Positions 1 through 8,846 of a stretch of 64,000 nucleotides of DNA are shown piece by piece. The notes under the pieces are model-generated. The model saw nothing but the letters and a program-made list of their open reading frames with translations, was not told the DNA's origin and did no database searches. Positions within the stretch are counted from its first letter, which is position 1; each line of letters starts with the position of its first letter. Source of the stretch: Alphaproteobacteria bacterium (lineage in GTDB: Bacteria; Myxococcota_A; UBA796; GCA-2862545); assembly GCA_020632925.1 (NCBI GenBank), contig JACKER010000012.1, positions 186,001-250,000 of the forward strand. The letters are read 5' to 3'. The translations under genes were made by a program, and so were the position numbers.

Positions 1-151
1 GCGCGGCCGCGACGACGAATGAACGGACGATGGACATGGACATCGACTCCTCCGTGGTCCCGTGGACCAACTGGCGCAGCCAACCTAGCGCCCCAAAACG
101 GGGATGTCCATAACGGGGAGTGGGCGAAGGGCAATTCGGCGTTAGCGGCGG

Positions 152-511
152 ATGGTGAACCAAGATGCCGTCGCAGCACTGCTCAAGGAACTTCGTCTCC
201 GGGCGGGGCTGTCACAGGCGCAGCTTGGTCGGCGTCTCCGACACAGCGCCACCTGGGTGTCGAAGATCGAGCTGTCCGAGCGTGGCATCGATGTACACGA
301 CGTGACCCGCTGGGCGATCGCTTGCGGTCAGGTCGTACACCTGTCGGTTCGTGAGGCCGCCTCCGACAGCGACGCGGCGGTTCAAGAGCTGGTGGGTGAG
401 GCGATCGACCCGCTCGTGGAACGCTTGAATGCGTTGATCCCGAAGCTGGGTGATCGTGATCGACTGTTGCTGGAGGCCGCGGCCGACGTGCTGGAACGGG
501 CGCTTGGTTGA
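152..511 (+). CDS. XRE-family helix-turn-helix regulator
   Basis: A 119-residue protein with an N-terminal HTH_3/XRE fold. The segment AGLSQAQLGRRL followed by TWVSKIELSERG is the typical recognition-helix pattern. The C-terminal half is a short acidic/leucine-rich helical tail that may dimerise. It ends 6 bp from the end of the convergent recombinase gene. Together with that gene and the nearby palindrome, it looks like the control gene of a small mobile element, but binding to that palindrome is inference. ATG at 152 is used; GTG at 155 is possible. Confidence 0.8.
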   Translation: MVNQDAVAALLKELRLRAGLSQAQLGRRLRHSATWVSKIELSERGIDVHDVTRWAIACGQVVHLSVREAASDSDAAVQELVGEAIDPLVERLNALIPKLGDRDRLLLEAAADVLERALG

Positions 512-517
512 TCTTGA

Positions 518-1684
518 TCAGAGATCGAACGCTCGCACGTGGTCGACGAGGTCTTCCGGACGGGGGCGGCAGTACACCTGCTGGATCATGCGGTCGTCGG
601 TGTGCCGGAGGACGCGGCGTGCCACATCCATCGGAACGCCGACGCACCAAGCGATGGTCGCGAACGAGTCGCGCAACAGGTACGGGTACATCCGCCGGGT
701 GATGCCTGCTTTACGCGCCGCCGTCGCCAGCGCGGCCTTGTAGCCCTGCGGCTGGTAGGGTTCGGTGCCACGGGACGGAAACACGAGGCCGTTCTCGGGT
801 TCTCCGCAGGCCGTCCACCAGCGGACCAGTTCGCGACGGGCGAGCGGCGTCATCGGAATCGATGCCTTCGACGCAGCAGTCTTGCTCCCTCGGACGTCGA
901 GGAGGCCCGGGCCCCACCGGACGTCCTCCCAGCGCATCCGCACCAGCTCGGACGGCCGGAGCCCTTCACCTGCGCCCACGGCCCACATGGCTCGGTGCCG
1001 GGGCTCGGACGCATCCATGAGTCGGATCAGCTCCTCGAGCGTCAACGGATCGGGCTTCTCCACCACGGTCTTGCTGGCGCCTCGAATGCGGAACACGGCC
1101 AGGTCTGGCAGCTCGTCGATGTGCCTGAGTCGGTACGCCCGCTTCAGCAGCGCTTGAAGGGCTGCCCGATGCAGGCGCTGGACATTGCCGGAGGAACGCT
1201 GGCCCGCTCGCGGACCCGTACTCGCCACGAGTCCGTCCAGGTAGTCGGCGACCCGGTGAGCGTCCAGGTCCTTCACGCGCATGGAGCCGAGCTGGTCGAG
1301 GATGCGGCGCCACACCCGCTCCTCGTGAGCCCATCCCCCAGGGGTCTGCTCCGCGCGCCAGGTCCGGTACACCTCCTCGTAGTACTCGTGCAGCGTCATC
1401 CGTCGGTGGTCGGGCTGTCCCAGCAACAGGCGTTGTGCGACGGGATCGCCTACCAGGTAGGAGACGGCGTCGTCTCGATGGGTCGCGTACCAGCTGTACA
1501 CCTGATCGCCCCGTCCCTCGCCCTCGTCCCGGTTCATCGTCTCCATGGCACGAGCGGCGTCGTCGTCGGACAGCACACCCAGCGTCAGGGACCTGCGGTG
1601 GTCGGCACGACCGGAGCGGAGGGTCCAGTACCTCCCGCCCTTTCGTTCCTGAACCTCGAGACGCCAGCGACGCGCGACTTCCAT
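518..1684 (-). CDS. Tyrosine recombinase / phage-type integrase
   Basis: A 388-residue site-specific recombinase. The C-terminal catalytic domain shows Arg in GLRPSEL, Lys in VRGSKTAASK, box II as YLLRDSFAT (Tyr where HxxR is usual), His in VLRHTDD and the nucleophile Tyr in IQQVY. The start is ATG 1684 because AGGAGGG lies just upstream; an in-frame start at 1729 has no such site and falls beyond the operator. Its 5' end is 86 bp from the 3' end of tRNA-Trp, the usual layout for an element integrated at a tRNA gene. The His-to-Tyr change occurs in some phage integrases, so activity is likely but not certain. Confidence 0.88.
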   Translation of the reverse strand: MEVARRWRLEVQERKGGRYWTLRSGRADHRRSLTLGVLSDDDAARAMETMNRDEGEGRGDQVYSWYATHRDDAVSYLVGDPVAQRLLLGQPDHRRMTLHEYYEEVYRTWRAEQTPGGWAHEERVWRRILDQLGSMRVKDLDAHRVADYLDGLVASTGPRAGQRSSGNVQRLHRAALQALLKRAYRLRHIDELPDLAVFRIRGASKTVVEKPDPLTLEELIRLMDASEPRHRAMWAVGAGEGLRPSELVRMRWEDVRWGPGLLDVRGSKTAASKASIPMTPLARRELVRWWTACGEPENGLVFPSRGTEPYQPQGYKAALATAARKAGITRRMYPYLLRDSFATIAWCVGVPMDVARRVLRHTDDRMIQQVYCRPRPEDLVDHVRAFDL

Positions 1685-1709
1685 GAGCCCTCCTGGAACC
1701 ACCGTACGG

Positions 1710-1728
1710 TGTGCCAACTGTTGGCACA
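1710..1728. promoter_or_regulatory. Perfect 19-bp palindrome, probable operator of the integrase gene
   Basis: TGTGCCAACTGTTGGCACA has 9-bp arms around one central base and lies 26 bp upstream of the integrase start. On the minus strand it begins inside a possible -35 (TTGTGC) that is followed after 17 bp by TACGGT, so a bound protein would block that promoter. A second short palindrome, ACCGTACGGT, abuts it at 1701-1710. The nearby XRE protein is the obvious candidate ligand, but this is inferred from proximity only. Confidence 0.55.
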
Positions 1729-1769
1729 ATCGGTGTTCGGAGAGAATCTCGGAAAGTGGCGGTTGAAAG

Positions 1770-1845
1770 TGGCAGGGGCATAGGGACTCGAACCCCAGAC
1801 CTGCGGATTTGGAATCCGCTGCTCTACCAACTGAGCTATACCCCT
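1770..1845 (-). tRNA. tRNA-Trp (anticodon CCA)
   Basis: A 76-nt cloverleaf on the minus strand. The acceptor AGGGGTA pairs with TGCCCCT. The D-arm contains AGCTCAGTTGGTAGAGC. The anticodon stem GCGGA/TCCGC encloses the loop TTCCAAA, giving anticodon CCA. The T-arm carries GGTTCGAGTCC, and the 3' CCA is encoded at 1770-1772. The integrase gene lies immediately 3' of it, so the tRNA 3' half is the likely attachment site. Confidence 0.95.
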
Positions 1846-1855
1846 GTGCCTCTTG

Positions 1856-1883
1856 GGCCTAACACGGGGGTCCGGGTTGTCGA
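1856..1883 (-). promoter_or_regulatory. Possible sigma-70 promoter of tRNA-Trp
   Basis: On the minus strand TCGACA (five of six -35 bases) is followed after 16 bp by TAGGCC, and transcription would start a few bases before the tRNA 5' end at 1845. The -10 match is weak. Confidence 0.35.
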
Positions 1884-1931
1884 GGCCCCGCGCGTTCCGC
1901 AGCCTGTTAGGGGGGCGCCGCGGAGGCTGGC

Positions 1932-3035
<1,104 letters not shown>

Positions 3036-3038
3036 CCG

Positions 3039-3584
3039 TCAGCGGGCGAGGAGCTTCCGGACCGCCCGCAGCACGGACTCGTCGGTGTCGACCGAGGCCA
3101 CCTGGTCGAGCTCCACCCACTTCGCCGCCTTCGCGTCGGAGCCCGCGGTGAAGGCCATCGACGGGCTCCGCAGGAGCAGCCGCAGGTCGTAGTGCCGGTG
3201 CTCGGGATCGCCCCTGAGCGACGGGATGTCGTGGATGTCCACGTCGAACAGCCCGTTCCCGAGCACCTCCACCCGATCGATGCCCACCTCCTCCGCGACC
3301 TCCCGCCGCGCGGCCGCGATCACGTCGACGTCCTCGGGATCGATGTGGCCACCCGGCTGCAGCCAGCGGTGGAGCTTGCCGTGGAACACGAGCAGCAGCG
3401 CGCGCTCGTCGGGGGAGAGCACGAAGGCCGAGGCGGTGAAGTGCCCGGGCGTGAAGAAGCCCCGCGAGAACGGGTCGCCACCCACCTCGAGCAGCGCTCC
3501 CATCGCGTCCACGAAGCCCGACTCGCGCTCGTCGGCCGGGACGTGGTCGCGCAGCAGCGAGCGCAGGCCCTCTCGACGGCTCAC
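3039..3584 (-). CDS. Nudix hydrolase
   Basis: A 181-residue Nudix-fold protein. The Nudix box lies at about residues 78-102: GGHIDPED, then a short helix and REVAEEVGI with the metal-binding EE pair. Spacing in the first half of the box is one residue off the textbook pattern, as in some ADP-ribose or NADH-type members, so the substrate cannot be named. GTG 3584 overlaps the TGA of the upstream gene (GTGA), so it should be co-translated with the SUKH/HEAT protein. Confidence 0.85.
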   Translation of the reverse strand: MSRREGLRSLLRDHVPADERESGFVDAMGALLEVGGDPFSRGFFTPGHFTASAFVLSPDERALLLVFHGKLHRWLQPGGHIDPEDVDVIAAARREVAEEVGIDRVEVLGNGLFDVDIHDIPSLRGDPEHRHYDLRLLLRSPSMAFTAGSDAKAAKWVELDQVASVDTDESVLRAVRKLLAR

Positions 3585-6544
3585 GCCACCACCTCGCCGT
3601 CGAGCACCCAGCGGCCCGACGGGTACTTGTGGCGCGCGCCGGCCCACCACCGCCGCCAGGTCCGCAGGTGGGCGACCTGCACCCGCCAGGGCCCGTCGGC
3701 GTCGAAGGGCAGCGTCTGTCCGCTGGTGATCACGAGCTCGTCGTAGGCCGTGCGGCGCACGTAGGGGTCGGGGTCCTCCATACGGTCGAGCAGCAGGCCC
3801 GCGTCCATCGGCTTGCCGTAGCGATGGCGCAGCCCGGGCGCGAGGTCCTTGCCCTCCTTCTCGAACCACTCGTTCCACCGGTGGCGGATGCCGGGCTCCG
3901 CGGGGTCGTCGACCCTTCCGGAGAGGATGGTGAGGGCACCGCTCGCGACCTCGACCACCCGCCGCTCCCGGGCCTGGAGCGCGCGCAGCAGGACGGTCAG
4001 GCCGCGGCTGTCGCCGAGCAGCCCCAGCCCCTGGAGCGCGCCCAGCGCTCGCTCGCCCTCGCCCTCGGCGCCGCGGATCAACAGCAGGAGGTGGTCGGGA
4101 CCACCGTACCGGCCCACGATCTCACCGGGCGAGCCGGACAGGTCCGTCCGCGCGTCGATCAGGGCGCGCGCGTGGAAGTCGACCCCGCGACGGTCGCCCA
4201 GCATGAGCAGCGACAGCGCAGCGGCTTCGGCGAGGTGCGGATCGTCGAGCGCCGGGAGCAGCGCGTCCACCACGGAGCGGTTCCCGATGCGTCCCAGGGC
4301 GCCGAGCGAGGCGCGGCGGCCGACGGGCGATCCGCTGGTCTCGAGCAGGGCGAGCAGGGGCCGGGTGGCGACGGGCTCGCGCCGGAGGCCCAACAGCTCG
4401 GCCGCCGCCGCCACCGAGGTCGCGGGGTAGGCGTGGGGCGTCTCGATGCAGCGCAGCAGGCCGTCCACGAGGGCCGCGTTGGGGGATCGGGCGATCGCGC
4501 CCTGCAGCCCGCGGAGCAACAGCCCGTCGAGGCCGCGCTCCAGCAGGTGCTCGAGGAGCACGGCGGCGGCCTCGTACGAGGGGTGACCCGAGAGGAGGTC
4601 GACGGCGGCGAGGTAGCGGAGGACCGGCGGATCGGTCGGGCGCCCGCGACCCGCCTGAGCGGCCCGGGCCGCTGCGTCCATCTCGCGGGAGAGCGCCTGG
4701 ACCACGCCGACCCCGCAGGCCGCGATGGCGAGGCGGTGCGCACCCAGGCGCCGCTCGGGGCGATCCGCGTCGCTGCGCTCGTAGGGCGGACGGCTCCGCT
4801 GGGCGTCGTGCCGCGCGCGCGCCTGGGCGGTGGCGCGCTCGAGGTGCCACGCCAGCGAGGCGCCCGGATCGCCCGCGAGGGAGTCCACGGCCGCGACGCC
4901 GGCCGCGAGGTCCGCCTCGAAGAACCGCTCGCGCGCCGTCGACAGGATCCGGTGGGTCCGCTCGTCGTCGGGACGGCCCAGCCGCGCCAGACGGAGCAGC
5001 GCCCAGGCCTCGCGCACCGGGAGCTCCTGGGCGTGGAAGGTGGCGGCCGCGGCGCGCGCCAGGTCATGGCAGCGCGGCGGGTTGCCCTCCTCCATCGCGA
5101 GGTCGGCGAGGCGCAGCAGGAGGCGCGCACGCACCTCGGCGTCCCGATCGCCGAGCACGGTCAGCGCCTTCTCCCAGATCTCGCGCGCATCGTCCGGCGC
5201 GTTCCGCAGCCGCTTCACGTCGCCGAGCGCCAGCGACGTCAGCGCCTCGAGGCGGGGCATGCCCACGCGGCGGGCGAGCCGGTCGAGTCCGTCGGCAGCA
5301 CGGGCGGCATCGACCGGGCGCTGCTGGCGAACCGCGCGCTCCACCCGGAGCAGCGACAGCTGCAGGCGGGTGATCTCGTCGGGCCGGACGCCGTCGTGCA
5401 CCTCGGACGCATCGTCCAGCACGTCCTCGGCCCACGGCTCCTGGCGCAGGACGGCGATCTCCGCCAGCAGCAGGTGGGCGGTGGCCCGGAGGTTCGCGGG
5501 GCCCTGGGCGCGCAGCCGGCGGATCAGCGCCTCCGCCTCGTCGTGGTGGCCGAGCCCGATCTCCAGGTGGACGAGCTCCACCAGGGCCGTCCAAGGCGTC
5601 TCGCGGAAGGTGTACGCGTGGCAGCGGGACACGAGCTCGGTGAGCACGACCCGCGCCTCGGAGCGCTGTCCGCGACGGACCAGGAGGCGCGCTCGCTCGG
5701 CGGCCGCGGCGACGACCAGGGCGTGGGCGGCGGCGCAGGTCACGTCGGCCACCTGCTCGTCGAGGAAGCGCTCCAGCTCGCGGTCGAAGGCCTCGTCGTC
5801 GCCGAACGCCAGGGCGAGCGCCCGCAGGACCTCCGGGGCCAGGCAGGGCGCGCCCGGCCAGGCGAGCGGGAAGCGCGTCCGTCGGAACGCCTGCAACCAG
5901 GCCTGACGAGCGGCCTGGCGGTCGCGGGCGGACAGGGCGTCGCCCAGCAGCTGCCAGGCGAGCAGGTCGTTCGGATCGCGGCGGGTCTGCGCGAGCAGCG
6001 GTCCCTCGGCCTCGTCCGGTCGGCCGGCCTCGAGCGCGGTTCGCGCGGCACGCAGGACCACCACGGGGTCGTCGGGCACCGTCTCCTGTCGCACGACGTC
6101 CCGCTCCTCCTCCCGCGTCAGGCGCGCCTCGGTCACGGCGATCTCGCCGTCCAGCCACGCCACGAACGAGGCATAGACCGGCTCCAGCTCCTCACCCGTC
6201 CAGCGTCCGAAGAGAAACACGCCCGGGCGGCTCTCGGCGAAGGCCCAGCGCACGTCGCCTCGTCCGTCGGCGAACAGCACCACCATCGGCGCCGATGCGC
6301 AGGCGGTCGTGATCTCCGAGGTGCTCCTGAGCGTCAGCGCGCCCCGGAACAGGGACACGCCGTTGTGGAGCTGCAGGAAGCGTCGGAGGTCCAGCGGCAG
6401 CCGCCGCCCCAGGTGGACCTCCAGCGCTGCCAGCGCGTCGATCGGGGCACCGGCCCCCAGCTGATGGACGTCGCGGCGGTAGCGGGCGACGACGCGCTCC
6501 AACGCGACGGGAACGGACGGAGAGCCGGAGACGGCGTGATCCAT
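3581..6544 (-). CDS. Large SUKH (SMI1/KNR4) - TPR - HEAT repeat protein
   Basis: A 987-residue soluble protein. Residues about 15-150 match the SMI1/KNR4 (SUKH) pattern: an LE..LGRRLP-like helix, then FLQLHNGVS and an aromatic-rich beta region. Residues about 190-560 are Ala/Leu/Arg helical repeats resembling TPRs. Residues about 600-890 are HEAT-like repeats such as ALGRIGNRSVVDALLPALDD and LLMLGDRRGV. The C-terminal ~80 residues are Trp-rich (TWRRWWAGARHKYP). SUKH domains occur as toxin-immunity proteins and as protein-interaction modules; no toxin gene is visible nearby. It is translationally coupled to the downstream Nudix gene. Its function is unknown, and a scaffold role is the safest reading. 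Confidence 0.75.
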   Translation of the reverse strand: MDHAVSGSPSVPVALERVVARYRRDVHQLGAGAPIDALAALEVHLGRRLPLDLRRFLQLHNGVSLFRGALTLRSTSEITTACASAPMVVLFADGRGDVRWAFAESRPGVFLFGRWTGEELEPVYASFVAWLDGEIAVTEARLTREEERDVVRQETVPDDPVVVLRAARTALEAGRPDEAEGPLLAQTRRDPNDLLAWQLLGDALSARDRQAARQAWLQAFRRTRFPLAWPGAPCLAPEVLRALALAFGDDEAFDRELERFLDEQVADVTCAAAHALVVAAAAERARLLVRRGQRSEARVVLTELVSRCHAYTFRETPWTALVELVHLEIGLGHHDEAEALIRRLRAQGPANLRATAHLLLAEIAVLRQEPWAEDVLDDASEVHDGVRPDEITRLQLSLLRVERAVRQQRPVDAARAADGLDRLARRVGMPRLEALTSLALGDVKRLRNAPDDAREIWEKALTVLGDRDAEVRARLLLRLADLAMEEGNPPRCHDLARAAAATFHAQELPVREAWALLRLARLGRPDDERTHRILSTARERFFEADLAAGVAAVDSLAGDPGASLAWHLERATAQARARHDAQRSRPPYERSDADRPERRLGAHRLAIAACGVGVVQALSREMDAAARAAQAGRGRPTDPPVLRYLAAVDLLSGHPSYEAAAVLLEHLLERGLDGLLLRGLQGAIARSPNAALVDGLLRCIETPHAYPATSVAAAAELLGLRREPVATRPLLALLETSGSPVGRRASLGALGRIGNRSVVDALLPALDDPHLAEAAALSLLMLGDRRGVDFHARALIDARTDLSGSPGEIVGRYGGPDHLLLLIRGAEGEGERALGALQGLGLLGDSRGLTVLLRALQARERRVVEVASGALTILSGRVDDPAEPGIRHRWNEWFEKEGKDLAPGLRHRYGKPMDAGLLLDRMEDPDPYVRRTAYDELVITSGQTLPFDADGPWRVQVAHLRTWRRWWAGARHKYPSGRWVLDGEVVA

Positions 6545-6709
6545 GGGTGGCCCCAGTGGGCTCGCGGGGAGCGAGCGCGGTGCGGAGGGTGGGGAGGGAG
6601 GGAGGAGGAGGGGAGGGGGAGCCGAAGCTGGCGGAAACGTACCACGCTCCGGGATCCCGGCGCTACCACGTGTCGACGGTCCCCGAGAGAGCCCGCCGTA
6701 GGCGCGCGT

Positions 6710-7249
6710 TCAGCGCCCGGCCGGCGAGCGCTCCGCGACGTGGATGACGTACCGCTCGTGGTCGCGGGTGGAGCCGAAGCGCTCGAAGCCCAGCCGACGG
6801 AGCAGCGCGCGGCTCCGGTAGTTCGCGAAGCCGCACTCGGCCTCGACCCACTGCGCCACCGTGGAGGCGGCGTCCAGCGCTGCGTCGCTCGCCTCCCGCG
6901 CGAGCCCTCGCCCCGCGACGCTCGGACGCAGCCAGACGTGGAATCCGAGGACGTCGAAGTCGAAGCCCTCCAGGCGCAGCGTGACCTCCCCGAGAACCCG
7001 GTCGCCCTCCCACATCAGCCAGGAGCGATCGAGGCCCTCCTCGTTGCGGTGCTCGAGCACGCGCGCCCGGATCGCGAGGTCCTCGGGTGTCCCCCATCGA
7101 GCGAGCGGCCTCGCCCACTGGAACCAGGGCTCGAGCGTCGGCATGGCCTCCAGCAAGGCCTCGCCCAGCGCCGGACCATCCACCGTGCGCGGCCGGACCA
7201 GTCGCAGCCGTTCGGTCGAGAGCTCGATCGGGAGGGCCGATGCGATCAC
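6710..7249 (-). CDS. GNAT-family N-acetyltransferase (RimJ/RimL type)
   Basis: A 179-residue acetyltransferase of the Acetyltransf_3 type. The N terminus reads ELSTERLRLVRPRTVDGPAL; the middle has VLGEVTLRLEGFDF and LRPSVAGRGLAREA (the acetyl-CoA pyrophosphate loop); the end has ANYRSRALLRRLGFERFG. This pattern is typical of ribosomal-protein or small-molecule acetyltransferases; the substrate is unknown. GTG 7249 is chosen because AGGAGG lies about 5 bases upstream and the conserved domain starts right after it. Confidence 0.85.
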   Translation of the reverse strand: MIASALPIELSTERLRLVRPRTVDGPALGEALLEAMPTLEPWFQWARPLARWGTPEDLAIRARVLEHRNEEGLDRSWLMWEGDRVLGEVTLRLEGFDFDVLGFHVWLRPSVAGRGLAREASDAALDAASTVAQWVEAECGFANYRSRALLRRLGFERFGSTRDHERYVIHVAERSPAGR

Positions 7250-7367
7250 GCCGCCTCCTCCTGCGCCGACAGTACCCGAAGGGGCCCGGTCGGGGCATCG
7301 CGGACGCGGCGAGCGAGGGCCTCCCAACGTCGCTGAGGTAGTCCACGCCGTTTCATCTCGGTATCGT

Positions 7368-7503
7368 GGGGGTCAAGAGCCCCCGGATCTGAGGTAGCCT
7401 AGGGTTCTCCAGGGAGGCACACCTGGAGTGTCCGAGGAGCTAAGCGACAGGTTCGATCCCGGGTGTGCGGTCTTCGTGGCGGCAACGGTCGGCAGCGCCG
7501 ATC
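7368..7503 (+). ncRNA. Candidate structured RNA upstream of the MglA-like gene
   Basis: The 359-bp gap 7250-7608 has no convincing gene but holds nested inverted repeats: GGGGG/CCCCC at 7368-7384; CTCCAGG/CCTGGAG at 7407-7428 (8-nt loop); a competing 10-bp pairing GCACACCTGG (7417-7426) with CCGGGTGTGC (7459-7468); an inner TGTC/GACA; and GGTCGGC/GCCGATC at 7487-7503 (3-nt loop). Both imperfect pairs are G-U wobbles if transcribed on the plus strand and A-C mismatches on the minus strand, favouring plus. The mutually exclusive stems recall a regulatory leader. I do not recognise a known family, and no U-tract follows. The rest of the gap shows nothing further. Confidence 0.35.
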
Positions 7504-7608
7504 CCATGCTGACACGCGGAGCGCATTCTGGATGGAAAGCGTCGCTACACTCTGATTTCTCGGCACGTCCGCCAGGCGCCGGCGGACGGCCGACCTCGAG
7601 GTGAAGGG

Positions 7609-8217
7609 ATGCGTATCAACGCCCAGAAGCGGACCATCAGCGTGAAGCTGGTCTATTACGGGCCGGGCCTTGGCGGTAAGACGACGAATCTGGAGATGTT
7701 GCACCGACAGTTCCCCGAGAAGCAGCGAGGAGCCATGCTCCAGCTCGACACCGAGACGGAGCGGACGTTGTTCTTCGACTATTTCCCGCTCTCGCTGGGG
7801 ACGCTCGGCGGGTACAAGGTGAAGGTCGACTTCTTCACGGTCCCGGGCCAGTCGTTCTACCTGACGACGCGGCGGATCGTGCTCCAGGGCGTGGACGGCC
7901 TGGTGTTCGTGGCCGACAGCTCGCCCGATCGCGAGGAGGCGAACCTCCTCTCCAAGGACGACCTGATCGCGAACCTGGAGACGAACGACAAGAAGCTCGC
8001 CGATCTCCCGCACGTGTACCAGTGGAACAAGCGCGACATCCCGGGCGCGCTGCCCGTCAAGCTGTTGCAGAAGCAGCTGAATCCGGAGGGAGCACCAGCG
8101 TTCCCGGCGGTCGCCCTGAACGGTGAAGGGGTCTGGGAGTGCCAGTCGGCCCTGCTCCAGCAGGTCTTCGACACGCTCCGCGCCCAGGCCGGCGGTGCTC
8201 GTCCCGCCTCTGGTTGA
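7609..8217 (+). CDS. MglA-like Ras-type small GTPase
   Basis: A 202-residue GTPase of the bacterial MglA family, which in myxobacteria sets cell polarity for motility. The P-loop is GPGLGGKTT at 18-26 (MglA usually has GPGLCGKTT). TETERTLFFD carries the catalytic-type Arg at about 52, VPGQ has Gln at about 81 in place of DxxG, and NKRD lies at 140-143. All residues expected for GTP binding and hydrolysis are present. No MglB activator gene is beside it. It heads an apparent operon with protoglobin (87 bp downstream) and PilZ genes. It could be a paralogue rather than the true polarity MglA. Confidence 0.88.
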   Translation: MRINAQKRTISVKLVYYGPGLGGKTTNLEMLHRQFPEKQRGAMLQLDTETERTLFFDYFPLSLGTLGGYKVKVDFFTVPGQSFYLTTRRIVLQGVDGLVFVADSSPDREEANLLSKDDLIANLETNDKKLADLPHVYQWNKRDIPGALPVKLLQKQLNPEGAPAFPAVALNGEGVWECQSALLQQVFDTLRAQAGGARPASG

Positions 8218-8304
8218 ACTTCTCGCTCTCGAGCCCTCAATCCCCCGACCCCGCGACCGATGCGGGGATCGTTCCGTCAGCCCGTCCGAACCCAGGAGCC
8301 TGTG

Positions 8305-8844
8305 ATGGTCGAAGTCGCGACGTACGAGAAGATGAAGCAGTTCGTCGGTTTCTCCGATGCCGATGCCAGCAACCTGAAGCAGCTCGCTCCGGTGTTCGCG
8401 AAGCACGGCCCCGGCCTGACCGACGGGTTCTACGAGACGCTCGCCAAGTACGAGGAGACCAACGCCATCATCTCCGGCCGAACCGATGCGCTGAAGGCCA
8501 CCCACGCCCAGTGGATGGCCGAGCTCTTCGCCGGGGACTACGGCTCCAGCTACTTCGAGCGTCGGATGAAGATCGGCCTCGTGCACGTGAAGGTCGGCAT
8601 TCCGCCGCACTTCGTCGAGGCCGTCATGGACGTGATCCGCACCGGCGGACTCGCCGCGATCTTCGCGGAGCTCGAGGACCGGTCCCAGGCCATCGCGTGC
8701 TCGCAGAGCCTGTTGAAGCTGCTCGACCTCGATCTGCTCATCATCAACCTCGCGTACGGCGAGGAGCGGCTCGAGCGCCTGACCGCGTTCACCGGGTTCT
8801 CGCGCCGACTGATCGAGAACTGCATCAACAAGGCCAAGAAGTAG
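8305..8844 (+). CDS. Stand-alone protoglobin (haem sensor domain)
   Basis: A 179-residue globin-fold protein with no attached output domain. The helical segment IGLVHVKVGIPPHF holds the predicted proximal haem His near residue 94, the hallmark of protoglobin and globin-coupled-sensor haem domains. FVGFSDADASNL and YFERRMKIG also fit the family. ATG 8305 is favoured by AGGAG upstream; an in-frame start at 8260 would add 15 poorly conserved residues. It lies between the MglA-like GTPase and, after 2 bp, the PilZ gene. It probably binds O2, CO or NO and passes the signal by protein contact; that role is inference. Confidence 0.85.
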   Translation: MVEVATYEKMKQFVGFSDADASNLKQLAPVFAKHGPGLTDGFYETLAKYEETNAIISGRTDALKATHAQWMAELFAGDYGSSYFERRMKIGLVHVKVGIPPHFVEAVMDVIRTGGLAAIFAELEDRSQAIACSQSLLKLLDLDLLIINLAYGEERLERLTAFTGFSRRLIENCINKAKK

Positions 8845-8846
8845 GG

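Noticed and set aside
152..1684. Complete prophage
   Set aside because: Only a regulator and an integrase are present in the window; no structural, lysis or replication genes are seen.
3629..7336. Very long open frames antisense to genes (here 1235 codons; also 35818-39951, 46406-50083 and 16279-18474 on the other strand)
   Set aside because: They mirror real genes, have repetitive Arg/Gly/Pro/His-rich translations and no domains. Stop codons are rare in GC-rich DNA, so long shadow frames are expected.
7417..7468. tRNA-like or SRP-RNA-like element (10-bp stem and a GTTCGATC string)
   Set aside because: No proper T-stem, anticodon arm or D-arm can be formed, and the SRP GGAA-type tetraloop helix is missing. 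Kept only as an unclassified structured RNA.
7546..7551. TACACT as the -10 of the MglA-like operon
   Set aside because: No -35 at suitable spacing was found, so no promoter is claimed there.
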